Below are positions 8,261 through 15,326 of a stretch of 64,000 bases of DNA, in pieces. Positions within the stretch are counted from its first letter, which is position 1. Each line of letters starts with the position of its first letter. The translations under genes were made by a program, and so were the position numbers. A model generated the notes under the pieces. That model was not told where the DNA came from. It did not search any database and was given only the letters and a program-made list of their open reading frames with translations. The DNA comes from an uncultured Hyphomicrobiales bacterium. Lineage in GTDB: Bacteria > Pseudomonadota > Alphaproteobacteria > Rhizobiales > Xanthobacteraceae. Where the stretch lies: NCBI GenBank assembly GCA_903929045.1, contig CAIYTE010000160.1:23697-87696 (forward strand), given 5' to 3'.

Positions 8261-9045
8261 CGCGCCGTGCAGTGGGCCAAAGCGCGCTGCAACTGTCGTA
8301 TCGCACGATACCCTTCGTGTTGTTCTTCGGAGTTTGGCAGGGCATCAGCGCCGCGCACCTTGTCAATGCCGACTTCCTGCCATCGCCGGTCGCTATCGGC
8401 GCCGCGCTGATCAAGCTCTTTCAAGCAAACGAGATTTTTACCAATCTGGGAACAACCGTTCTGACTTGTTTTGCGGGTCTTGGGCTCGGGGCGGCAATCG
8501 GCATCCCACTCGGCGCCGCCATGGCGATCTCACCGCGGATCAACGGGTTTTTCGACCCCCTCATCAAAGCGACCTATTCGCTGCCGAAGACCGCGCTGGT
8601 ACCGCTGTTGATGTTGTGGTTCGGCATCGGCGGCATAACGAACATTATCGTCGTCGTCCTTGCCGCGCTGCTGCCGTTGGTCGTCTACACTTATCACGGC
8701 GTTCACAACGTACCGAGGGTACAGGTGTGGAGTGCGCTGGCCATGGGCACGCCGCGCCGGCGCCTCATCTGGCGAATTTTGCTCCCGGCTGCGCAGCAGG
8801 AAATCATGACCGGTTTGCGCATCGCTTTAGGGTTTTCGTTCGTGATCGGAATCTCGGCTGAGATGATCGCCTCCAATCGCGGCATCGGAAAGCTGATGTT
8901 CATTTACGGGGAGAATGGCTCCTACGACTACATGTTCGCCGCGACGATTACGCTGCTCGTTGTTGCATTCGCCGCCGATCGCGGCCTAGTCCATCTCTCC
9001 AACTACTATCTGAGATGGCAGGACACGGCGCAGCACCATGAGTGA
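8257..9045 (+). CDS. ABC transporter permease 1 (SsuC/TauC-like)
   Basis: This 262-residue integral membrane protein starts at the ATG overlapping the ATPase stop. It has about six hydrophobic segments and the permease coupling motif, seen as VQVWSALAMGTPRRRLIWRI (the EAA-like loop, about residues 155-175). The downstream region GLRIALGFSFVIGISAEMIA is typical of SsuC/TauC permeases. The next permease overlaps it by eight bases. Two different permeases suggest a heterodimeric channel. Confidence 0.92.
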   Translation: MTRRAVGQSALQLSYRTIPFVLFFGVWQGISAAHLVNADFLPSPVAIGAALIKLFQANEIFTNLGTTVLTCFAGLGLGAAIGIPLGAAMAISPRINGFFDPLIKATYSLPKTALVPLLMLWFGIGGITNIIVVVLAALLPLVVYTYHGVHNVPRVQVWSALAMGTPRRRLIWRILLPAAQQEIMTGLRIALGFSFVIGISAEMIASNRGIGKLMFIYGENGSYDYMFAATITLLVVAFAADRGLVHLSNYYLRWQDTAQHHE

Positions 9046-9823
9046 CAGATCCGGCGAAAACTGGACGTGGCGCCGCTTGGTCCACGGCACAGCGGCGCTT
9101 TATCCGCTCATCCTCGTGGCGCTGGTGTGGGAAGTCACTGCGCAATTGGGTTTGATCCGCAGCATCTTCCTGCCGCGGCTCTCTACGGTGATCGAACTCA
9201 TTCCTTCGCTGACGGTGAATGGAGAGCTCATTGGTCCCTTGCTGATCAGCCTGTATCGCGCCGGCGCTGGCCTGCTTTTGGCGCTGATCGTGGGCGTCAG
9301 CCTCGGCTTCCTGATGGCGCGAAATCGCGCCGTCCGATTCCTGCTTGAGCCTCTGGTTTCGTTCGGCTTTTCCTCGCCGAAAATCGCGTTCCTGCCGATC
9401 TTCATTCTCTGGTTCGGCATCGATCACATTTCGAAGATTCTTCTGGTCGCGTTGACGTCAGTGTTTCCTTTTATCGTGTCCGCCTATGACGGGGCGAGAA
9501 ACGTCACCGTGAACCAACTATGGGCTGCACGCGCGATGGGAACGTCAGATCTGGCTTTGTTCAGGCGTGTCGTTCTCCCTGCCTCGTTGCCTTCGTTGAT
9601 GAGCGGGCTGCGCGTGGCGATTCCCTATGCACTGATGACTGCTTTCACGGCAGAGATGATCGCAGGCGGCGGCGGACTAGGCGGCTCGCTCGTTTTGGCT
9701 CAACGCTATTTCGAGACGCCGACAGTTTACGCCGATATTTTGATCATGCTCGGCGCTGGATATCTTCTCGACATTGCATTTATGTGGACTCGCCGGCGCG
9801 TTCTTCGCTGGCACGAGGGATGA
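9038..9823 (+). CDS. ABC transporter permease 2 (SsuC/TauC-like)
   Basis: The 261-residue product is a second permease of the same family, with an EAA-type loop NQLWAARAMGTSDLALFRRV and following GLRVAIPYALMTAFTAEMIA. It overlaps permease 1 by eight bases and precedes the binding protein by 43 bases. The two permeases are clearly homologous but diverged, consistent with a heterodimer in the inner membrane. Confidence 0.92.
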   Translation: MSDRSGENWTWRRLVHGTAALYPLILVALVWEVTAQLGLIRSIFLPRLSTVIELIPSLTVNGELIGPLLISLYRAGAGLLLALIVGVSLGFLMARNRAVRFLLEPLVSFGFSSPKIAFLPIFILWFGIDHISKILLVALTSVFPFIVSAYDGARNVTVNQLWAARAMGTSDLALFRRVVLPASLPSLMSGLRVAIPYALMTAFTAEMIAGGGGLGGSLVLAQRYFETPTVYADILIMLGAGYLLDIAFMWTRRRVLRWHEG

Positions 9824-9866
9824 TATCTCTCATCGCCATTGCGTTTCAAACCATGGAGTATTCGAG

Positions 9867-10931
9867 ATGACCCGTTCAAGAGTGCATTCCGGATCGACGA
9901 TATCCCGGCGGGGTCTGTTGCGCAGCGGTGCCGTTGCTGCCGCTGGTCTCGTCGCGTCGCCGTGGGTCGCGTGGGCGCAAAATGCACCTGTCAACATAAG
10001 GTTTGCCACCGGTGGCGGCATCGGACCGAACGAGATCACCACGTGCGTGTGGCTCGACTATCTCAAGGAGAATGTACTGAAGAATTACGGCAAGGCCTAC
10101 ACGCTGGACATGACGTTCACGCGCGGGTCGCCGGTTGCCGCACAATTGCTAGCATCAGGGCAGGTCGAAATCGGCACGCTATCGTCGCCTGCTTTCGCCA
10201 CCGCGGTCTCGAAGAATGCGCTGCCCGACGGCGTCGGAATCGTCGCTGACGTCTACCAGGATGGTCACCCCGGCTTCGCGACGAATACGTTTCTGGTGCT
10301 AAAGGACTCGCCGCTCAAAAGCGTCGCCGACCTCAAAGGCAAGAAGGTCGCGATTAACGCGTTCGGATCGGCGGTGGACATCGTACTCCGCGTCGCGCTC
10401 AAGCGCGCCAATCTCGACCCGAAAAAAGATCTGGAAATCGTCGAGGTCACGTTCCCGAACATCGCCCCGGCTCTGCGCGAGAAGCGCATCGACTGCGGTA
10501 TCCTCGTTATTCCGTTCCTGCCGTTGGAAATGGCCAAGGGAGACTTGCGGCCGCTGTTCACAGGCGCCGACACACTCGGGCCGAACGAAGTGGCCTTCAT
10601 GGCCGCATCGGATCCCTTCATCAAGGCGCATCCGGAAGCACTGCGCGCGCTGCTCGCCGACTATGTTCTCGCCCTGGATTGGTATTACGATCCGAAAAAC
10701 CGGGAGAAGGCTCTGGAGCTCGTCTCCGGCGTCATGAAGTCTTCGAAAGAGGTGCTCGGCACTTACTTCTTGACGTCCGGAGATTATTATCGCGATCGCA
10801 ACGGCTGCGTGTCGCAGAAAGCGTTGCAGACTCCCATGGACGCCATGTTTGAACACAAGCTCGTCGATCAACAGATCGATTCCGCCAAGTATCTCAAGAT
10901 GCAGTATTTGCCGAAGCCTTGCGGTACGTGA
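9867..10931 (+). CDS. Tat-exported ABC substrate-binding protein (NMT1/ThiY-like)
   Basis: The 354-residue protein starts at the ATG at 9867. It has a twin-arginine signal (SRRGLLRSGAVAAAGLVASP, residues about 14-33) followed by a cleavage region around WAQN. The mature part is a type II periplasmic binding protein of the NitT/TauT kind: ASGQVEIGTLSSPAF, then LKGKKVAINAFGSAVDIVLR. Use of Tat rather than Sec is notable for a solute-binding protein. It completes the importer; the ligand is unknown. Confidence 0.9.
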   Translation: MTRSRVHSGSTISRRGLLRSGAVAAAGLVASPWVAWAQNAPVNIRFATGGGIGPNEITTCVWLDYLKENVLKNYGKAYTLDMTFTRGSPVAAQLLASGQVEIGTLSSPAFATAVSKNALPDGVGIVADVYQDGHPGFATNTFLVLKDSPLKSVADLKGKKVAINAFGSAVDIVLRVALKRANLDPKKDLEIVEVTFPNIAPALREKRIDCGILVIPFLPLEMAKGDLRPLFTGADTLGPNEVAFMAASDPFIKAHPEALRALLADYVLALDWYYDPKNREKALELVSGVMKSSKEVLGTYFLTSGDYYRDRNGCVSQKALQTPMDAMFEHKLVDQQIDSAKYLKMQYLPKPCGT

Positions 10932-10977
10932 AGAAAATACGCCGCAACTGACGCAATTGATCCCGGAAGGACCGTTC

Positions 10978-11382
10978 ATGGGTATTCAGCAGATTCAGCC
11001 TAAAGAGCTCTTTCAACGCAAACTCGGCGGCAAGCCGCTTTACTCGGCGGTCGTTGCAGCCACCGGCAAGCAGATATTTGTTGCGGGAACGGTTTCGCGG
11101 AACCAGGCGGGCGAGATCGTCGGCGTCGGTGATATGCGGGCGCAAATCCTGCAGGTTGCCGAAAACTTGCGCATCTCGTTGAAGGCGGCCGGCGCGACGT
11201 TCAAGGATCTCGTCAAGACGACCACCTACGTCACCGACATCGACGAGTTCTTCAAGTATCCCGACGCGCGCGCCACGATCTTTTCCGAGTCCATGCCGAC
11301 CAGCACGACTGTCGAAGTCCGCCGCTTATCGCAGCCGGAATTGATGGTCGAGATAGAGGTCGTTGCGGTCGTCAACGAGTAG
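10978..11382 (+). CDS. RidA (YjgF/YER057c/UK114)-family protein lacking the canonical arginine
   Basis: This 134-residue protein starts at the ATG at 10978 after a GGAAGG site. It has the family core (IFVAGTVSRNQAGEIVGVGD, then VKTTTYVTDIDEFF and VEIEVVAVV). In E. coli RidA the arginine of PARSCVEV (Arg105) grips the carboxylate of the imine substrate. Here the aligned stretch is PTSTTVEV, with Ser109 in that place, so true imine deaminase activity is doubtful. It lies between the importer and the flavoprotein and is surely in the same operon. Confidence 0.88.
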   Translation: MGIQQIQPKELFQRKLGGKPLYSAVVAATGKQIFVAGTVSRNQAGEIVGVGDMRAQILQVAENLRISLKAAGATFKDLVKTTTYVTDIDEFFKYPDARATIFSESMPTSTTVEVRRLSQPELMVEIEVVAVVNE

Positions 11383-11391
11383 GCTACGCCG

Positions 11392-13107
11392 ATGACGGCT
11401 GATCAGGCACCGATGCGCACCGAGACCGATGTTCTGATCATCGGCTCCGGTGCGGCCGGCATGTATGCGGCCATCGAAGCGGCCAAGAGTGGCTGCAAGG
11501 TGATGCTCATCGACCGCAGCCTGATCGGCCGCGGCGGCGCCACGGTCATGGCGCAGATGACGGTCGCTGTCGCGCTCGGCGCCGAAACGCAGGACGACTG
11601 GCACTTCCATTACAACGACACGCTCAAGGCCGGCCGCGGTCTCTGCAACGAAGAGCTCGCGCGCCTGCTGTGCGAGGAAGGGCCCGACGTCATCCGCGAG
11701 ATGGATACATGGGGCGTCGGGTGGGCGCGCAAGGACGGACACATCACCCAGACCATGGCCCCGGGTCATGACCGGCCGCGCTGCGTCTATGTCGACTTCC
11801 TCAACACCGGCCCGGCCGTGTCAAAGACCTTGCGCACCAAGGTCAACAAGACCGACGGCATCCGCAAAGCCGGCGATCTCTGCGTCGTCGATCTGCTGAA
11901 AAAAGACGGCCGCATCGTCGGCGCGGGCGCGCTGCATCTCGGCACCGGCGCCCCGGTGATGATCTCCGCCAAGGCCACCATCATCGCCACCGGCGGTCTG
12001 ACGCGGCTCTACCGCCGCAACAGCGCGTCGTCGAACATGGGCGGCGACGGCTATGCGCTGGCGCTGCGCGCGGGCGCGTCTCTGGTCGACATGGAGTTCG
12101 TGCAGTTCTTCCCCATCGGGCATCTGGCGCCGCGCCTGATCGGCATGGACCCGATCATGTGGGACCCGTTCCGCTACAAGCTCGGCGGCAAGCTGCTGAA
12201 CAATAAGATGGAAGAGTTCACGCAGAACTACGGCGTCGTCGAGAACGGCAAATACACCATCACGCGCGACGCCGGCAGCTACGCCATCCTCAAGGAGGTC
12301 GAAGCCGGCCGCGGCACGCCGCATGGCGGCGCTTACTTGAGTTTCCAGCATGTGCCTGCGGAAAAGCTGCGCGAGGCCTTCGGTCCGGTGATCGACAAGC
12401 TCGCCGAGAACGGCATCGACCTCACCAAAATGCCGATCGAAGTCGCGCCGATTGCGCACTACCACATGGGCGGCATCGCCACCGACGTCGACATGCAGAC
12501 CGGCCTGCCCGGCCTGTTCGCCGCCGGTGAAGCGGTCGGCGGCGCCAACGGCGCCAACCGCCTGTCGGGCAACGCCATCACCGAAGCCTTCGTCTTCGGC
12601 CGCCGCGCCGGAAAAACTGCCGGCGAATACGCCAGCCGCACCGCTGCCGAGACCACGCCGGCCGACAACGAAGCCGAGATCGTCGGTCTCGTCACCGCCG
12701 CCGAACCCGCGCAGGACATCAACACCGCCGAACTGGTGCAGTCGCTCCAGGCCACCATGCAGGACGACGTCGGCGCCCTGCGCACCGAAGCCGGCCTCCA
12801 GCGTGCGCTTGCCACCATCGACGCCATGACCGCGCAAATCGGCGCCATGCCGCAAGGCAGCGGCAACAGCTTCGACATGCGCCGCGTCGACTGGCTCGAT
12901 TTGCGCAACATGCTGCTCGTCGCCAAATCTGTGGCGCAGGCCGCGCTGGCCCGCACCGAAACGCGCGGCGCTCAGCATCGCGAGGATTTCCCCGACACGT
13001 CGCCGGACTGGGCGCTCAATCAATTCATCACGCTGCGCAACGGCGCCGTCACTTTGACCAAGCGCGGCGCCCTGCAAAAGACACTCCCTGGAGCCGCCGC
13101 GTCATGA
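11392..13107 (+). CDS. Fumarate reductase/succinate dehydrogenase-type flavoprotein (NadB/FrdA superfamily)
   Basis: The 571-residue flavoprotein has an N-terminal dinucleotide-binding motif (LIIGSGAAGMYAAIEAA, residues 16-32), DMEFVQFFPIGH, the catalytic arginine region ITRDAGSYA, HYHMGGI and LFAAGEAVGGANGANRLSGN. SDH/FRD enzymes bind FAD covalently through the His of SHTVAAQGG; here the same place reads GATVMAQMT, so the flavin should be non-covalent as in L-aspartate oxidase. There is no signal peptide. The stop overlaps the start of the 2Fe-2S gene as ATGA, so the two proteins are likely partners. The substrate is unknown; an imported organic or amino acid is inferred from context. Confidence 0.88.
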   Translation: MTADQAPMRTETDVLIIGSGAAGMYAAIEAAKSGCKVMLIDRSLIGRGGATVMAQMTVAVALGAETQDDWHFHYNDTLKAGRGLCNEELARLLCEEGPDVIREMDTWGVGWARKDGHITQTMAPGHDRPRCVYVDFLNTGPAVSKTLRTKVNKTDGIRKAGDLCVVDLLKKDGRIVGAGALHLGTGAPVMISAKATIIATGGLTRLYRRNSASSNMGGDGYALALRAGASLVDMEFVQFFPIGHLAPRLIGMDPIMWDPFRYKLGGKLLNNKMEEFTQNYGVVENGKYTITRDAGSYAILKEVEAGRGTPHGGAYLSFQHVPAEKLREAFGPVIDKLAENGIDLTKMPIEVAPIAHYHMGGIATDVDMQTGLPGLFAAGEAVGGANGANRLSGNAITEAFVFGRRAGKTAGEYASRTAAETTPADNEAEIVGLVTAAEPAQDINTAELVQSLQATMQDDVGALRTEAGLQRALATIDAMTAQIGAMPQGSGNSFDMRRVDWLDLRNMLLVAKSVAQAALARTETRGAQHREDFPDTSPDWALNQFITLRNGAVTLTKRGALQKTLPGAAAS

Positions 13108-13436
13108 CCGAACAGGCGACGCTGAAAATCTGGCGCGGTGACGTGCCCGGCGCGGGCCGATGGGAAAGCTACGACGTGCCGTTCGAGCACGGCCAGTCGG
13201 TGCTCGACGGCCTGCGCTGGATCCGCATTCATCGCGATCCGTCGCTGGCGATCCGCTTTTCCTGCATCAATGCCAATGCCTGCAAGGAATGCATGATCGA
13301 GCTCGACGGCAAGACGATCTACGCCTGCACGGCGCGGCTGAAGCCGAGCGAAATGACGTTGGCGCCCTTGTCGAACAAGACCCTGGTGCGTGACCTCGTC
13401 ACCGAAATCGCACCGCCGGCGGAGCGGTTTAAGTAG
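13104..13436 (+). CDS. Stand-alone 2Fe-2S protein resembling the N-terminal half of SdhB/FrdB
   Basis: The 110-residue protein matches only the plant-ferredoxin-like domain of SdhB. Cys54, Cys60, Cys63 and Cys75 form a C-x5-C-x2-C-x11-C ligand set (CINANACKEC, then YACTA). SdhB normally has C-x4-C and continues with a domain carrying 4Fe-4S and 3Fe-4S clusters; here the protein stops at residue 110 and none of that is present. It is translationally coupled to the flavoprotein and probably carries electrons to or from it. No membrane anchor subunit is nearby, so the pair is likely soluble. Confidence 0.85.
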   Translation: MTEQATLKIWRGDVPGAGRWESYDVPFEHGQSVLDGLRWIRIHRDPSLAIRFSCINANACKECMIELDGKTIYACTARLKPSEMTLAPLSNKTLVRDLVTEIAPPAERFK

Positions 13437-13444
13437 CGTTTGTC

Positions 13445-13525
13445 GTCACCGGGCTTGTCCCGGTGACCTCGTTTAGGCGAGCACGCGTAATCCCTGATCG
13501 GGATGGCCGGGACAAGCCCGGCCAT
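13445..13525. repeat. Two related palindromes (CCGGG-ACAAG-CCCGG type intergenic repeat)
   Basis: The first hairpin has a 9-bp stem GTCACCGGG (13445-13453) / CCCGGTGAC (13459-13467) with loop CTTGT. The second has ATGGCCGGG (13503-13511) / CCCGGCCAT (13517-13525) with loop ACAAG, the reverse complement of the first loop. They face each other between two convergent genes. Similar units recur in intergenic regions of Bradyrhizobium relatives, by recollection. Neither is followed by a T-run. Confidence 0.7.
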
Positions 13526-13541
13526 GACAAAGGTGGATTAT

Positions 13542-14339
13542 TCAATCCGGCATAGCCGGCGTCCACGACCCGCCCGGCGCGGCGCTTAAGCCCACGATAC
13601 CGCTCTTCTCGATCGCCCCTTGCAGAAAGCCCGAATTGCGCACGTCGTCGATAAAGCGATTGACGTCAGCCAGCACCTCGACCTTGTCTTTCGGCACAAT
13701 GATGGTCTGCGTCACGCCGAACAATGTGTCCGGCAACACGTGATAACTCGGCATATCTTTGATCATCGTCGTCAACCGCTGGCGATTGGCGCCGAAGGCA
13801 TCGATCTCGTTGGCCACGAACTTTTTCCTGGCATCGGCCGGCGTGTTGTCGGTCTCGACCAAGGTCGCGACCTTCAACTTGCGCTTCATGTAGAGCGTCA
13901 CCGAATCCCCGGCGCCGCCGGAGATTCGCAGGCCCGGCCCATCGATATCCTTGACCGATTTGATCTTGGAATTGTCCGGCACGATGAAGGACTGCTGCAC
14001 AAGCATATAGACCTGACTGAACGCGACCGTTCCCACCCGCTCCGGTGCAAAGGCGACAAAGCCGATATCCGCCTCGCCCTTGGCGACTGCTTCGATCACC
14101 GTCGCGGGATTGGCGGACGGAATGAGCGTCACCGGCATTTTGTGGCGCTTGCCGAGTTCGCGAGCGAGATCGGCAGAGGCACCGCGAATGTCGCCAGTGG
14201 CGGGGTCTTTCACCGCCTGCGCCGGATTGCTGGCGAGATAGACCGCGCGCAAGGTGCCGCCCGGCGCGAGATTGTCGGCATACGCAGGTTGAGAGGCGGC
14301 AAGCCCTAGGGTCAGCGCGAAAGCGATCGAAAATTTCAT
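13542..14339 (-). CDS. Periplasmic solute-binding protein (SBP_bac_3 family)
   Basis: The 265-residue protein has a Sec signal peptide (MKFSIAFALTLGLAASQPAY, cut near ADN). It folds as the amino-acid-type binding domain: GASADLARELGKRH, IEAVAKGEADIGFVAFAPERV and the hinge-side motif KSVKDIDGPGLRIS. No permease or ATPase lies beside it. It is the last of a possible minus-strand group (large membrane protein, CoA-ester lyase, binding protein) with spacings of 52 and 56 bases. The ligand is not predictable. Confidence 0.85.
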   Translation of the reverse strand: MKFSIAFALTLGLAASQPAYADNLAPGGTLRAVYLASNPAQAVKDPATGDIRGASADLARELGKRHKMPVTLIPSANPATVIEAVAKGEADIGFVAFAPERVGTVAFSQVYMLVQQSFIVPDNSKIKSVKDIDGPGLRISGGAGDSVTLYMKRKLKVATLVETDNTPADARKKFVANEIDAFGANRQRLTTMIKDMPSYHVLPDTLFGVTQTIIVPKDKVEVLADVNRFIDDVRNSGFLQGAIEKSGIVGLSAAPGGSWTPAMPD

Positions 14340-14395
14340 GAATGTCTCCCCGGCATTTTTCGTGACCTTATCGCAAAGGCCGCGGCAGCGGGAAA

Positions 14396-15274
14396 TTATC
14401 GGGTGGCAATGGCGTCTGCGACCGCGACCGTACGCCGCGCCATGTCAGCGTGCAGGCGCTCGACCATCTTGCCGTCGATCGAGACCACGCCCTTGCTCTT
14501 GTTTTCGGGCAGGTCGAAAGCGGCGATCCATTTACGGGCCTGCGCCACTTCCTCACCGGACGGCGAGAACACCGTGTTGCAGGGCTCGATCTGGTTCGGG
14601 TGGATGAGCGTCTTGCCGTCGAAGCCCATGTCGCGGCCCTGCTCGCACTCTTTCACAAATCCCTCGGCGTCGCCGATATTGTTGTAGACGCCATCGAGTA
14701 CGTCGATGCCGTGAATGCGGGACGCGGCGATGACATTCATCAGCCAGCCGATCATCGGCCAGCGTCCGGTCACCTGACGTGCCCTTGTATCCTTGGCGAT
14801 GTCGTTGGTGCCGAGCACAAAACCGGCCAGCCGCGTTTCGGAATCGCGCGCACATGCGGCGATCGGCAACACGTTGAACACGGCGAGCGGCGACTCGATC
14901 ATCGCCCAGATTTTGGTCTTGTGGTTCGTGCTCATGTCCAGCAGCCGCTGGCCGATGGTCTCGAGCTGGTCGGGCGATGATATTTTCGGCACGACGATGC
15001 CGTCCGGCGCGGCCTGCGCCGCCGCCGTCAGGTCGTCGGAAAACCACGGCGTGTCGATGGCATTGGTGCGGATGAAGACTTCGCGCGGGCCGAAGCCACC
15101 CGCCTTTACGGTGTCGCAGACCTGTTGGCGGGCGCTTTCCTTGGCGTCGGGCGCGACGGAATCTTCAAGATCGAGAATGACACCGTCGGCCGGAAGGGTC
15201 TTGGCTTTTTCCAGCGCGCGGGCGTTGGAGCCCGGCATATAGAGGACGCTGCGGCGCGGTCTGAGGACTGTCAT
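14396..15274 (-). CDS. CoA-ester lyase (CitE/HpcH-HpaI family, malyl-CoA lyase-like)
   Basis: The 292-residue protein starts MTVLRPRRSVLYMPGSNARA and contains GVILDLEDSVAPDAKESAR, REVFIRTNAIDTPW, KIWAMIESPLAVFNV and GKTLIHPNQIEPCN. These are the Mg2+ and CoA-ester binding motifs of the CitE/Mcl family. Such enzymes cleave or form malyl-CoA, beta-methylmalyl-CoA or citramalyl-CoA. A mesaconyl-CoA hydratase gene lies in the same window (27760), which makes a role in beta-methylmalyl-CoA chemistry reasonable, but the two genes are 13 kb apart and the exact substrate is not decided. Confidence 0.88.
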   Translation of the reverse strand: MTVLRPRRSVLYMPGSNARALEKAKTLPADGVILDLEDSVAPDAKESARQQVCDTVKAGGFGPREVFIRTNAIDTPWFSDDLTAAAQAAPDGIVVPKISSPDQLETIGQRLLDMSTNHKTKIWAMIESPLAVFNVLPIAACARDSETRLAGFVLGTNDIAKDTRARQVTGRWPMIGWLMNVIAASRIHGIDVLDGVYNNIGDAEGFVKECEQGRDMGFDGKTLIHPNQIEPCNTVFSPSGEEVAQARKWIAAFDLPENKSKGVVSIDGKMVERLHADMARRTVAVADAIATR

Positions 15275-15326
15275 GTGCCGACATTATCGGGCGCCTGAAA
15301 ATGAGCAAGCTGATGAATCGAGCAAA

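Noticed and set aside
11821-13077. Long minus-strand open frame opposite the flavoprotein
   Set aside because: Composition is Arg/Ala/Asp/Val-rich shadow coding with no recognisable domain.
11392-13107. Assignment as a plain succinate dehydrogenase or as NadB
   Set aside because: The covalent-flavin His is missing and the partner is a 2Fe-2S-only protein, while nadA/nadC neighbours are absent; a specific name is not justified.
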